Assembly: GCF_016804325.1 (NCBI RefSeq)
Contig: NZ_CP043627.1
Span: 3,361,001 to 3,425,000, forward strand
DNA: 64,000 nucleotides
Source: Methylobacterium aquaticum
GTDB taxonomy: Bacteria > Pseudomonadota > Alphaproteobacteria > Rhizobiales > Beijerinckiaceae
Reading direction: 5' to 3'
Position 1 is the stretch's first letter, and each line of letters opens with the position of its first letter. Shown piece by piece: positions 9,649 to 20,143 of this stretch. The position numbers were made by a program, and so were the translations under genes. The notes under the pieces are model-generated. The model saw only the letters and a list, made by a program, of their open reading frames with translations. It was not told the DNA's origin and did not search any database.

Positions 9649-10005
9649 CCGCCGGACCAAGGAGATTTCGCACCAGTGGCTGCCGGCCGGCTTCGAGAGG
9701 TCGGGCCACTTCTTCGACGCGCCGGTGGGCCGCGGCGGCGGCGGCGGGGCTCCTCACGGCCGTCGCCGTGCTGGAGACGCTCGACCGCAATCCGGACAAG
9801 GGCCTGTCGCAGGTCCATGCGGCGCTCCCCACCACCTTCGGCTCGCCGACCGTGTCGCCGCATTGCGCCGACGAGGAGGAGTACGGGGTGGTCGAGAGCC
9901 CGGTCTCGCGGGCGCGGCTGGATGAGATGGTCCGGGCGGTGGACGGCGTGCTGCGGGAGAACAGCCAAGTCGGGGCCTCCAACCAGACGATCCGAGAGAC
10001 TATTC
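9649..10005 (+). pseudogene. Remnant of phosphomannomutase/phosphoglucomutase
   Basis: Pieces of a phosphohexomutase C-terminal half survive in two frames. The first piece carries RRTKEI and GFERSGHFF with VGRG. After a shift near 9745-9755 the second reads LETLDRNP, then SPTVSPHCADE and EYGVV, and jumps straight to ESPVS and VGASNQTI. About 55 residues normally between the last two blocks are missing in frame, and the N-terminal half is absent. A 24-base piece nearly identical to repeat family D interrupts the first block. Several kinds of damage together mark a true pseudogene, unlike the single-base breaks elsewhere in the window. Confidence 0.7.
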
Positions 10006-10059
10006 GAGCAGGACTTCTAACCCAAGACTTGAGGCAGGCGGGATCATCCTACCCACTCA

Positions 10060-10180
10060 CCTCATCCTGAGGTGCGAACGAAGTGAGCCTCGAAGGAGGG
10101 CTCCAGGGATCGCCGAGGCTTCTGGAGCCCTCCTTCGAGGTCAGCCGATTTTCAATCGGCTAACACCTCAGGATGAGGTG
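10060..10180. repeat. Palindromic repeat family B, copy 1
   Basis: A 121 bp near-palindrome that begins cctcatcctgaggtg and ends cacctcaggatgaggtg, with inner arms cgaaggagggctcca/tggagccctccttcg around a short unpaired centre. Near-identical copies lie at 31837, 46046 and 53926. It would fold into a long hairpin. Similarity to the 46 kb copy extends beyond the palindrome into about 60 flanking bases. Confidence 0.9.
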
Positions 10181-10395
10181 GAAGGGTAGGATATATCCTA
10201 CTTCTTCTCAGTTTTTGTCAAATCACTCTGCTCAAACAGGCTCTGACACCTCGGCGCGTCCCCGCGGCGTTCGGGGGCTTGGAGCATGCTCAGACGAAGG
10301 GATGCCGGTTCGCCGAAGAAGATGCGGCGAAGACAAAGGCCTTGAGAGCTTCGCGATGGCAACGCGATCGCGAAGCGCTCTTGGCGGATTGGCGG

Positions 10396-10486
10396 TGGCG
10401 GGCCAACGCTTCGCCCGCTTAGGGTCTTGTTCCGTCGCAGATTGTTCGCGCCGAACCGGTAGCCACTCCGGCGAAATCTGCTTAGG
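10396..10486 (-). repeat. Palindromic repeat family D, copy in reverse orientation
   Basis: The reverse complement matches the copies at 59853 and 60434: it starts cctaagcagattt, has a tggctaccggt/ggcgcgaa centre and ends in gcgaagcgttggcc. It lies just upstream of the FAH-family gene. Confidence 0.7.
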
Positions 10487-10543
10487 TCTCTCCCCGTGCC
10501 GCGCACCCGCCGAACGGGCGCCGGACGGGAGGAGACCGACCCT

Positions 10544-11749
10544 ATGCAGCCGATTCTCGACGCCTACGACGCCCGCGCCATCCTGCCGGAGGATGGCTGC
10601 GCCGGGGCGCTGGCCGGCCGGATCTGGCGGCCGGAGCTGAGCGGGCCGAGCGTCGTCGCGGTGCGGCAGGCGGCCGGCGGTGCGCCGGAACTCGTCGACA
10701 TCACCCGCGCCTTCCCGACCATCCGCGACCTGTGCGAGGCACCCGATCCGGCGGCCGCCCTGCGGGGAGCCGTGGGCGAAACGGTCGGCCCCCTCGACGC
10801 GGTGCTGGCCAACACGCCCCCCGACACCCGCGACCCGTCGAAGCCCTGGCTCGTCGCCCCCATCGACCTCCAGGCGGTCAAGGCCGCCGGCGTGACCTTC
10901 GCGGTGTCGATGCTCGAGCGGGTGATCGAGGAGCGGGCGCGCGGCAACCCGGACGCCGCGGCGGCGATCCGCCTCGAGGTCGGGCGCCTCGTCGGCGACG
11001 ACCTGCGCCGGCTCAAGCCCGGCTCGCCGGAGGCGATGGCGCTGAAGGACGTGCTGGTGGCGCAAGGCGCCTGGAGCCAGTACCTCGAGGTCGGCATCGG
11101 CCCCGATGCCGAGATCTTCACCAAGGCGCAGCCGCTCTCTTCCGTCGGCTGCGGCCAGGAGGCCGGCCTGCATCCGGGCTCGCAATGGAACAACCCGGAG
11201 CCCGAGGTGGCCCTGGTGGTGGCCTCCGACCAGCGCATCGTCGGGGCGACGCTCGGCAACGACGTCAACCTGCGCGATTTCGAGGGCCGCTCGGCCCTGC
11301 TGCTCGGCAAGGCCAAGGACAACGCCGCCTCCTGCGCGCTCGGCCCGTTCCTGCGCCTGTTCGACGGCGGCTTCTCCCTCGACCATGTCCGCCGCACGGT
11401 GGTGAGCCTGGAGGTGACCGGCGAGGACGGGTTCCGGCTGTCCGGCACCTCGGCCCTCTCCGAGATCAGCCGCGACCCGGCCGACCTCGTCGAGGCGATG
11501 ATGGGCGGGACCCACCAGTATCCGGACGGCGCGGTCCTGTTCCTCGGCACGATGTTCGCGCCGGTCGAGGACCGGGGCGCAGCCGGCCAGGGCTTCACCC
11601 ACAAGGTCGGCGACCGGGTGGTGATCCGCAGCCCGGCGCTCGGGGCGCTGGTCAACCGCATGCGCCATTGCCAGGATTGCGAGCCCTGGACCTTCGGCGC
11701 GGCGGCGCTGATGCGCAACCTCGCCGCCCGCGGGTTGCTGCAGGGGTGA
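10544..11749 (+). CDS. Fumarylacetoacetate hydrolase (FAH) family protein
   Basis: A 401-residue cytosolic enzyme of the FAH superfamily, whose members are metal-dependent hydrolases, hydratases or decarboxylases acting on oxo- or enol-acids. The C-terminal half carries a stretch beginning EVGIGPDAEIF and then PEPEVALVV and GNDVNLRDFEG, the acidic metal-binding region of the fold. The length and the long N-terminal domain fit the branch often placed in sugar-acid or aromatic breakdown, but no pathway partner lies beside it. The ATG at 10544 follows a clear gggaggaga ribosome site. Confidence 0.85.
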   Translation: MQPILDAYDARAILPEDGCAGALAGRIWRPELSGPSVVAVRQAAGGAPELVDITRAFPTIRDLCEAPDPAAALRGAVGETVGPLDAVLANTPPDTRDPSKPWLVAPIDLQAVKAAGVTFAVSMLERVIEERARGNPDAAAAIRLEVGRLVGDDLRRLKPGSPEAMALKDVLVAQGAWSQYLEVGIGPDAEIFTKAQPLSSVGCGQEAGLHPGSQWNNPEPEVALVVASDQRIVGATLGNDVNLRDFEGRSALLLGKAKDNAASCALGPFLRLFDGGFSLDHVRRTVVSLEVTGEDGFRLSGTSALSEISRDPADLVEAMMGGTHQYPDGAVLFLGTMFAPVEDRGAAGQGFTHKVGDRVVIRSPALGALVNRMRHCQDCEPWTFGAAALMRNLAARGLLQG

Positions 11750-11885
11750 GAAACCGGTCGCGACCGTCGCGACCGTGACATTCCCGTCACGAAAACCGTA
11801 GACCCCTTCTCGGACGAGCGTGGACGGTTGCCGGCGATATAGCCTTGGCTATACCTGGCGACCGGACCGAGACGGGGACGTGGCG

Positions 11886-13978
11886 ATGCGGTGGACGGGC
11901 GGAGCGGGGATCGGGGTGGCGCTCGGCCTGTGCGCCGGGGCGGCGGCGGCGGCCGATCTTGCCGTCCCCGCCCCCTCCCCGGCCGGGCCGTCCTTCGTCG
12001 ACTGGTCCGGCCCCTATCTCGGCATCGAAGGGAGCGCCGGCGCCTCGTTCGGCAATTACCGCTTCGGGCCGAGCACCGTCGGCGGCCGGCCGATCCCGGC
12101 CTTCCAGAGCGGCGATTCGACGAGGCGCTCGGATGCCGGCCGCACCGCCACCACGGCGGTCGGCGGCGTGTTCGGCGGCTACAACTGGCAGACGGGGCCC
12201 TACCTCTACGGGATCGAGGCCGACCTCTACGGCGCCAACCTCAAGCGCCCGGTCCCCTCGAATGCGGTCGGCCTCGGCTACGCGGACGTCGATCCGGCCT
12301 TCAGCGTGATCCGGGGCAAGACCGACCTCTACGGTGCGGTGCGGGCCCGCCTCGGCTATTCGTTCGAGAGCTATCTGGTCTACGCCACCTTCGGGCTCGC
12401 GGGCGCCGATGCGCGGGTGCTCGCCACCTATCCCGACCTCGCGAGCGGCGCGGTGGCCACCGCGCGCAAGGACCTGTCGTTCCTCGGCTTCACCCTCGGG
12501 GCCGGGGTGCAATACGCCATCACCCCGACCCTCGCGCTCGGCCTCGACTACCGCTACGTCGATCTCGGCCGCTCCGGCCGGTTCGATCTCGGCAGCGTGC
12601 CGGGCCTCGGTCCGGTCTCGACCCAGGCCGCCTTCTCGTCGCACCAGATGATGGCGCGGCTCTCCTGGTACCCCTACGGCCTCAGGCTGCCGGCGGAGGT
12701 GGCCGAGGACGCGCCGGCCAGCCGCGATACCGGCCGCTACTCCTTCCACGGCCAAACCACCTTCATCACGCAGGGCGTGCCGGGCTTCCGCGCGCCCTAT
12801 CGCGGCGAGAACAGCCTGGTGCCGAACCAGGTCCAGTCCACCACCACCGCGACCCTGTTCCTCGGCGTGAAGCTGACCGACAGCACCGAGCTCTACTACA
12901 ACCCGGAATTCTCCCAGGGCTTCGGCCTGTCGCGGACGCTCGGCGTCGCCGGCTTCGTCAACGGCGAGGCGCAGAAGGCCGGGGCGCCGTTCCCGAAGCT
13001 GCGCTCCAACCGCTACTTCATCCGCCAGACCTTCGGGCTCGGCGGCGCCACCGAGGACGTGCCGGACGGCGTCAACCAGGTGGCGATGACCCGCGACGTC
13101 GAGCGGATCTCGGTGGTGGCCGGCAAGTTCGCGCTCGGCGACTTCTTCGACGGCAACGTCTACGCCCACGACCCCCGGTCGACTTCATGAACTGGTCGAT
13201 CTGGGGCTCCTCGGCCTGGGATTTCCCGGCGAACCTCCCGGGATTCACGCAGGGCGTGATGGTCGAGTACAACCGGCCGGACTTCGCCATCCGGGCCGCC
13301 TACACCCAGGTGCCGAAGCAGCCGTCGAACGACGTGCTCGACCCGCGGGTCTTCCAGCGCGCCGGTACCAACATCGAGTTCGAGGAGCGCCACGTCCTGC
13401 CCGGCCTCGACCAGCCGGGCAAGCTGCGCATCGGCCTGTTCAGCAACGTCGGCAACACCGCCAATTACCGCCAGGTCGTCGACCTGACGCAGAGCGGGAT
13501 CTACGACGACATCAACGACGCCGCCTCGGCGACCCGCCGGCCGCGGCGCAAGACCGGCGCCTACATCAACCTGGAGCAGGCGCTGACGCCGGATCTCGGC
13601 CTGTTCGCCCGGGCCAGCGTCTCGGACGGCCGCAACGAGAGCCTGTCCTTCACCGATGTCGACCGCTCGATCTCGGGCGGGTTGTCGCTCAAGGGCACCG
13701 CCTGGGAGCGGCCGGGCGACACGCTCGGCATCGGCGGAGCGATCAACGGCCTGTCGCCGTCCCACCGGGCCTATTTCGCCAATGGCGGCCTCGGGCTTCT
13801 CATCGGCGACGGGCGGCTCAACTACGGCACCGAGCGCGCCTTCGAGACCTATTATGCGCTGAGCCTCACCAAGGCGGTGACGGTGTCGTTCAACTACCAG
13901 CTGGTGGTGAACCCCGCCTATAACCGCGACCGGGGTCCGGCCAACTTCTTCGGCACCCGCCTGCACGCCGACTTCTGA
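11886..13978 (+). CDS. Outer-membrane protein: Omp25-like barrel joined to OprB-like carbohydrate porin (frameshifted)
   Basis: A putative outer-membrane pore. The signal peptide (MRWTGGAGIG to about residue 22) leads to a first barrel at about 30-275 of the Omp25/opacity type: WSGPYLGIEG, VFGGYNWQ, RARLGYSFE, then LGLDYRYVDLG. A linker follows, then a second barrel related to OprB carbohydrate-selective porins: QTTFITQG, LYYNPEF, NRYFIRQTFGLGG, VAGKFALGDFFD and WDFPANLPG, ending in Phe as porins often do. The frame breaks at cccccgg near 13171-13178; one extra base gives a 697-residue protein and joins the reading exactly across the porin motif. Single-base loss suggests a sequencing error. 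Confidence 0.8.
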
Positions 13979-14171
13979 ACGCGAATCTTCGGCGCCCGTT
14001 CGGATGGGAGGCGGCGTCGGGACCTTTCCGGCCGCGAGGCGGAGCCTGGAAGCCGTCGCGGGCGATGTTTCACGGGTCGAACCGGAAACCAGCGCGATCC
14101 CCCGACAGCCGTCTCGGGCCGGACAACGCCGTTTCGACCCGAGAGGGGAATTCCGGCAACGAACGGATTCC

Positions 14172-14302
14172 TCATACCAATGGCCCAAGATGCTGACGCA
14201 TCGGGCCATTGAACCGTCTCGAATTGTCTATGCCAAGCCAGAGGCTTGACGAAAATTCGAGAACGGAACCAAAGGTCGTTTCCAACGGCCGTTGGTATCA
14301 CA
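14172..14302. repeat. Palindromic repeat family A, full copy
   Basis: About 130 bp made of two palindromes: caatggcccaagatgctgac with cgggccattg, and ccaaaggtcgtt with aacggccgttgg, joined by a segment with gtctatgccaagcc. It matches the copies at 46341 (same strand) and 57655 (inverted). It lies between the converging porin and GGDEF genes. Confidence 0.9.
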
Positions 14303-15751
14303 CCGCGAAATCTGCCGTGCGATGACCGCGCTTTACGGCATAGAGTGCCATGTCGGCGGCGTGAACGAAGTCATCGTAGCTCATGTCGGGACGGTGCAGG
14401 GCGACGCCGCAGGACATCGAGAGCGACAGCGCGCCCCCGCCATCGAGGGGGAGCGGAGATCGGCGCAACGCGTCGCCGAGCCGTGCGGCGACGAGGCCGG
14501 CCTGATCGGCGTCGTTCCCCGCGAGCAGGATCAGAAACTCGTCGCCGCCGACGCGGCCGATCACGTCGTACTCACGCAGGCCGGCGCGCAGAACGGCAAC
14601 GAGATGGACCAAAGCCTGGTCCCCCGCACGATGGCCGTGCCGGTCGTTGACCTGCTTGAACAGGTCGAGGTCGAGGGCGACGAGGCTCAAGGGCGCGCAG
14701 GCCGGATCCTGCATCGCCACCTTCGCCGCATCGCGGAACGCGGCGCGATTGAGGATTCCCGTCAGGGCGTCGGTGGTCGCCAGGCGCGCGAGCTCGGCTC
14801 CTTGAATCCGCAAGGCTTCGGCGCTCCGCGACAGCGAGGTGAGGCGTGCGCCCCGGGCGGAGAGGGCAGCCGCGACGGGCAGGCAGGTCAGCAGCAGGCC
14901 GGCCAGGAAGAACTGGAACAGGACCGCCTGCTCGCGCGGGTCCGAGGCGATCGCGGCGATCGGCCCCCGGCCCTGCATCGTCGCGACGGTACCGATCACG
15001 GCGATGCCCATCACCGCCAGCGTCGTTCCGAGCCGGCCGACCCGGAAGGTCGCCAGCATCACCGGTCCGAACAGCACGAAGAGCACCGGCCGCACGGCGA
15101 CGAAGAACACCCCGTAGGCGATCGACGCGGCCAGCACCTGCAGGCCGACCGCCTCCATGCGCTGCTGCCAGTTCTTGTCGGCGAAGCACCGGAGATAGTC
15201 GCCCCGCAGCAGCGCCAGGAAGAACGGCGTCAGGATCAGGAGTCCGAGGCCGTCGCTGAGGATCCACGAGACGAGCGATCCCTGGAAGTCCTGGCCGAAC
15301 ACCAGCCAGGCCGTGGCGGCGCCGCCGATCCCGCTCAGGGCCGGGGCGACGAGCCCGCAGACGACGATGAACCGGCCGACGACGGAAGGCGCGCTCAGCA
15401 ACCCGTCATCGGCCACGGCGGGCCGGAGCAGGTGGGCCGCGACGCCGATTTCGACGAGGTTGCAGGCGGCATAGAGCAGATGGCCGGCGCTCGGCCCCGC
15501 ATGATCGCATTCGCGGCCAGGTTGGCCACGAAGCCGGCGACGAACACACCCGCCCGGGCTCCCGGGCGGCGGTCGAGGAGCGCTGCCAGGAGCACGGCGT
15601 TGGCCGGCCACACGGCGGCGATGTCGCGTCCGTCGCTCGTCAGGTGGATCGTGCCGGCCGCCAGCACCAGGGACAGAAGGCCGACGACACACTCTTCCAA
15701 TCTTGCTGTCACAGAAGGACCCACAAGTTCCAGCGTCGCCTGTTGCGGCAT
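14298..15751 (-). CDS. MASE1-type membrane diguanylate cyclase (frameshifted)
   Basis: A predicted cyclic-di-GMP synthase. The N-terminal ~300 residues hold eight or so hydrophobic segments with a MASE1-like layout (AAVWPANAVLLAALL, then GFVANLAANAI and ILSDGLGLLILTPF), followed by a GGDEF domain with TTDALTGILNR and RVGGDEFLIL. No EAL domain follows. The N-terminal 80 or so codons lie in another frame from the rest; one added G or C in ggggccg near 15490-15503 fuses them into a protein of about 484 residues. Start ATG at 15749-15751 (MPQQATLELV). An AT-rich region upstream probably holds its promoter. Confidence 0.82.
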
Positions 15752-16902
15752 CAGAGCAGTGATGCATGGGTTAGATAAAATTGCAATGATTGAATTTCGA
15801 ACAACGCAATGAAAATTCGCCCATCATTCACAATATAAAACTTTAGTATTGGTTATATCGCGTTACATGCGGTCGCAAAGCGCAATTTTTGCTTGGCATA
15901 AATTGAGTTAATTCATTCTCAGGTGGCATTCGCGTGGTCAGCAGCCGGTTGCGGCTTTGGCTGCTCGATCGTCCTTCGATAGCGGCTCTCCGTGTTCACA
16001 TAACAAATCATCGGACATGACAATTGGAAAATCAATTCATCGATATATCGTAACCGTTAAAACAGTGTGTCTCTCCAACAGCGTGAGGAAAAAACGGTAT
16101 CCTTGCACGGCTCGGCTTGCATCATCGGCAATCAAGGATCCCGGGTTCTCGGCTACGTGCAAGCCGAGGATGACGGCACGACAGGCCGGCTTGCCTACCC
16201 CATCGATCGATACCTTCGACCAGGCCCGGAAGGCTGGAGCAGCGTCCGATCACGATGCATCGGGCATTGTTCCGGGTCCCTGATCGTGTCGCGTTGTCTG
16301 GGATGAGTCGACACGACTTCGTCAAGAAACGCTCTCAAGCGCCGCCATACGACTTTTGGACGATGCACCCTCGGGTGGTGTGCCCTTTCTGCCGGCACGC
16401 GAGACCTCGCCCCGGTCCGGGGCCGGCAAGCGGCACGATGCTGGACCCTGACGTAATCCGGGCAAGTCCGCCCCCGCTCTCGACGGGAGGAGGGATGAGC
16501 ATACGGGCAGGAGGCATCCGGAGCGAAGCTGAACCGTGATGCCGTCGGTACGACGACTTGCGCCCACCTGCGGACGCGCCACCACCTCGACCTCGGTGTT
16601 CTTCCGTCGGCAGGAGGAGGAGAGATCCACCGTTGCGGCGCCGGCAACCGCGCCCCGCCGCAATGCTCGGCACCATCACGCCTGAATCACGGGGCCGGCG
16701 GATCGCTCGGACCGGGTAATTCTGCAACATCGCCGATGATGAAGCCGAAAATTTACCGACAAAGTCTGCGCTGTCTCCCGCCCATCGTCTTCATACATTG
16801 GACGCCGACAACGACGTAAAAACGTTCGTTCGCGATGATGATCCGACAGATATCCCCGCCCATTGCGGGACGATGATCCTGTAGGCCAGTCGAGCGACAA
16901 TC
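15752..16902. other. Long intergenic region, AT-rich at its left end
   Basis: 1.15 kb between divergent genes. The left 330 bases (15760-16090) are far richer in A/T than the rest of the window and contain no convincing gene; they may hold the GGDEF promoter or be acquired DNA. Around 16125-16175, ggatcccgggttctcggc with aagccgaggatgacgg is a fragment of repeat family C. Several overlapping frames of 70-150 codons exist in the right half on both strands, but none has homology I recognise. Confidence 0.5.
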
Positions 16903-18861
16903 ATGGGCCTTCGTCCGGGGGCACGCTCCATGCGATCCAATCCGAACGGGCAGCCGATCCTCACCGGCTATCAGCCCGATATCGACGGTCTGCGCGCCGT
17001 CGCCGTGCTGGCGGTGATCCTCTACCATGCCGGCCTCGTCTGGATACCCGGCGGCTTCGTCGGGGTCGACGTGTTCTTCGTCATCTCCGGCTACGTCATC
17101 ACCCGCGGATTGCTGCGGGAGGCGGCGGGCGGCGGCATCGGCCTGGCGGCTTTCTACGCCCGGCGCATCCGGCGCATCCTGCCCGCCCTGACGGCGACCC
17201 TGGCGGTCACCTCGCTGGCGGCCTGGTGGATCCTGCTGCCGCCGCAATTCGAGGATTACGCCGGCAGCGCGGCGGCCTCGGCGCTCTCGGTGGCAAACCT
17301 CTATTTCTGGCGCGCCTCGGGTTATTTCGACGCCGCGGCCCTGTATCGGCCGCTGCTGCATACCTGGTCTCTCTCGGTCGAGGAGCAGTTCTACCTCGTC
17401 CTGCCGGTGTCGCTCCTGCTGGCACTCCGCCTGCGCCTGCGGCCGCTCTTGTGGCCCTTCGCGCTCGCCGCCCTGCTCTCGCTGGGGTTGAGCCTCTATG
17501 CCGGCCGCGCCGCGCCGACGGCGAATTTCTACCTGCTGCCGACCCGGGCCTGGGAGCTCCTCGCCGGCACCCTGCTGGCGATGGCGCCGCCGGCGCGGAC
17601 GATGCCGGCGCCCGCCCTGCGCCGGATCGCCGGCTTGGCCGGGCTCGCCCTCATCCTCGCGCCGTCCCTCCTCTACACCGAGGCGACGCCCTTCCCGGGC
17701 GCCGGCGCCCTGCCGCCCTGCCTCGGCACCGCCCTGCTGATCCGCCTCGGCGAGGGACAGGGACCGCGCGGGGCGGCGACCCGCCTGCTCGCCGCCCCTC
17801 CCCTCGTCGCGATCGGGCTGATCTCCTACTCGGCCTATCTCGTGCATTGGCCGCTGATCGTGCTCGGGCGGATCGCCCTGATGCGGGACTTCACCACGCC
17901 CGAGACCGTCGCGGTGATCGGCGCGACGCTTCTCCTCGCCGCCCTGTCGTACCGGTTCATCGAGCGGCCGTTCCGCCACCCGCCCTCGCCCGCGCGGCGG
18001 ATGCGCCCGGTCTTCGCCGGCGGGCTCCTCGCCACGCTGGTGATGGCCGGCCTCGGCTGGGCCGGCGCCACCAGCGGCGGCCTGCCCGGCCGCTTCCCCG
18101 ATTTCCGCCTGCGGCCGGTGGCCGGCAGCGAGACCTGGAACCACCGCACCTGCTTCCTGTTCGCCGACCAGAGCTGGCAGGCCTGGGACCCGGAGGGTTG
18201 CGTCCGTACGCGGGCCAAGGACGGGCTGGTGCTGCTCTGGGGCGACAGCTTCGCGGCGCATTACGTGCCCGGGCTGATCCGGCACGCCGACAGGCTGCCC
18301 GGCCGTCTGGTCCAGTACACGGCGGCGGGGTGCCGGCCGGTGCTCGGCACGAATTCGCACGTCCTGCCGCATTGCCGGGCCTTCAACGACAACGCCCTGG
18401 CGCTGATCCGCCGGCTCGGGATCCGCGACGTGGTGCTGGCGGCCCGCTGGGGGGCGCAGCGCGACCGCGCCCTGCCGGAGCGCCTGCGCGAGACCGTGGC
18501 GCAGGTGATGGCGCTGGGCGCCCGCATCCACGTCGTCGGGCAATCGCCGGAATTCCCCCTCGATCCCGCCTTCCTGGCCTACCACCAGCGCCGCGACCCG
18601 CCGGAGGATGCGGGACGCTGGCGCCCGGTCGAGGGTCTGCACCTGAACCACGCCCTGCGGGCGGCCTTGCCGGCGGGCGCCGCCTTCGTCGATCCGGCGG
18701 CCGCCCTGTGCGCGGGCGGAACCTGCCCCTTCGCCCGCGGCGAGACCTTCTTCTACGCCGATACCGGCCACCTCTCCTCGGCCGGCGCGGCGCTGGCGGT
18801 GGAGCGCTTCCTCGAGGCCGGCCTGTTCGCCCCGCCACGCTCCGCCGCGGCGCTTCCCTGA
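16903..18861 (+). CDS. Membrane acyltransferase (acyltransferase-3 with SGNH domain)
   Basis: A 652-residue OafA/YrhL-type protein that transfers acyl groups, usually acetyl, onto envelope polysaccharides. The N-terminal part has about ten membrane segments with DIDGLRAVAVLAVILYHAG (the conserved His), GVDVFFVISGYVITRG, RRIRRILPAL and WSLSVEEQFYLVLP. The C-terminal SGNH-like periplasmic domain starts with LLWGDSFAAHYVPGL (nucleophile Ser) and ends with DTGHLSSAGA (catalytic Asp/His). The true start may be the ATG at 16930 (MRSNPNGQP), close to the first conserved motif. No polysaccharide cluster is beside it. Confidence 0.9.
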   Translation: MGLRPGARSMRSNPNGQPILTGYQPDIDGLRAVAVLAVILYHAGLVWIPGGFVGVDVFFVISGYVITRGLLREAAGGGIGLAAFYARRIRRILPALTATLAVTSLAAWWILLPPQFEDYAGSAAASALSVANLYFWRASGYFDAAALYRPLLHTWSLSVEEQFYLVLPVSLLLALRLRLRPLLWPFALAALLSLGLSLYAGRAAPTANFYLLPTRAWELLAGTLLAMAPPARTMPAPALRRIAGLAGLALILAPSLLYTEATPFPGAGALPPCLGTALLIRLGEGQGPRGAATRLLAAPPLVAIGLISYSAYLVHWPLIVLGRIALMRDFTTPETVAVIGATLLLAALSYRFIERPFRHPPSPARRMRPVFAGGLLATLVMAGLGWAGATSGGLPGRFPDFRLRPVAGSETWNHRTCFLFADQSWQAWDPEGCVRTRAKDGLVLLWGDSFAAHYVPGLIRHADRLPGRLVQYTAAGCRPVLGTNSHVLPHCRAFNDNALALIRRLGIRDVVLAARWGAQRDRALPERLRETVAQVMALGARIHVVGQSPEFPLDPAFLAYHQRRDPPEDAGRWRPVEGLHLNHALRAALPAGAAFVDPAAALCAGGTCPFARGETFFYADTGHLSSAGAALAVERFLEAGLFAPPRSAAALP

Positions 18862-18868
18862 GGCTCGA

Positions 18869-19885
18869 TCACGCGCGGGCGACGGCGACCTCGCCGTCGT
18901 CCAGCAGCACGAAGCGGATGCCCGCGGCGCGCAGGGTCGCGACCGCCTTGTGGCGGGACCGGGCGCCCTGCCCCTCGGCATTCTCCTCGAGGCGCCGCAC
19001 CGTCGAGAGCGACAGGCCGCTCGCCTCGGCGAGGGTCGTCATCGACCAGTCGAGCAGCGCCCGGGCGGCGCGCAGGTGGTGCCCCTCCACCGCCTGCTCC
19101 AGGCCCGGGCGCAGGTCGGTCGCCGCCACGGCGGGAGCGAGCGCGGCGGGGTAGATGAGGCCGTTGCGCTCGATCAGGCGGCCCTGGTCGTCATGGACCG
19201 GGACCGACAGCACCCGGTACCGCTCGGGCTCCCGGTTCCGGTGACGGATCAGCGGGGCCGCCTGGAACACGCCGCCGGCGGCGCGCTGCGCGACGCTGTC
19301 GCGGAACGCCGCCCGTTCATCCGGTACCACGTCGGCGAAGGGATCGGCATTGATATCCTCGAGCGGGCGTCCGGCGAGCCGCGCCGCCTCGGCCGGGAAG
19401 CGGAACTGCCCGTCCAGGCCGACGGGGACGAACAGCATGCGGGCCGCCGCGAACCAGGCGCTCTGCCGGCGCTGGTCGGCCCGGCGCAACCGCATCAGGG
19501 CGGCCGAATCGGTCACGTCGAGGACGAGGCCGGCCGCGGCGCGCGGCCGGCCCTCCGGCGACAGGTGCAGTTCGGTGCGCATCGTGAGGAGGCGCAGGGT
19601 CCCGTCCGGCCGCATGACCCGGACCTCGCGCTCGGGCAGCGCGTAGCCTTGCATCAGGTCGGCGGCGCTCGCCAGATGGATCCGGTCGTCGGGATGGACG
19701 AGGTCGACGAGCAGCGCGTAGCTCGGCGGCGCCAGCCGCGGATCGAGCCCGAGCAGGCGATGCAGGCCGGGCGACCAGGTTTGCCGGTCGGAGGCGAAGA
19801 CCCAGGCCCAGTTGCCCGTCAGCCCGGCCGTCTCCGTCAGCCGCAGGAAATCGGCGGGGGCGAAGGACAGGTCTGCCGCACGCAT
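18869..19885 (-). CDS. PAS-domain protein with C-terminal helix-turn-helix
   Basis: A 338-residue predicted regulator. The N-terminal half is a PAS domain of the PAS-3 type (LGLDPRLAPPSY, VHPDDRIHL, MRPDGTLRLL, then GLVLDVTDSA), followed by a second PAS-like stretch (about 140-235, MLFVPVGLDGQFRFP). The last 75 residues hold a Cro/XRE-like helix-turn-helix: ARALLDWSMTTLAEASGLS and STVRRLEEN. PAS sensors usually carry kinase or GGDEF outputs, so a C-terminal XRE output is less usual. The ligand is unknown. It is divergent from the acyl-CoA dehydrogenase gene across 258 bp and may control it. Confidence 0.8.
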   Translation of the reverse strand: MRAADLSFAPADFLRLTETAGLTGNWAWVFASDRQTWSPGLHRLLGLDPRLAPPSYALLVDLVHPDDRIHLASAADLMQGYALPEREVRVMRPDGTLRLLTMRTELHLSPEGRPRAAAGLVLDVTDSAALMRLRRADQRRQSAWFAAARMLFVPVGLDGQFRFPAEAARLAGRPLEDINADPFADVVPDERAAFRDSVAQRAAGGVFQAAPLIRHRNREPERYRVLSVPVHDDQGRLIERNGLIYPAALAPAVAATDLRPGLEQAVEGHHLRAARALLDWSMTTLAEASGLSLSTVRRLEENAEGQGARSRHKAVATLRAAGIRFVLLDDGEVAVARA

Positions 19886-20143
19886 GACGCCTCGGTTCCC
19901 GGTATCGCGATGCCCTGAAATCCGCTTCGGTCCCCGTGGCCCCGGCCCGAAACTTACAGGCCATGCGGCTCGCGAAGGCAAGGCCGGAACGCGGGGTCGG
20001 CAGGCAGGCCTCGACGGCATGACACCCATGACGGCACGCCGATGACGACGCCATGCCCTGGCCTGCCCGGGCCCGGACGATATAGCGTGCGCGCAACGAA
20101 CCGAGCCGCGGTGCCCGCATCGCCGCCAGGAGGAGACGCCCGA

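Noticed and set aside
16122..16900. Several overlapping frames in the gap before the acyltransferase
   Set aside because: No homology, no ribosome sites that fit, and composition unlike the coding genes here.
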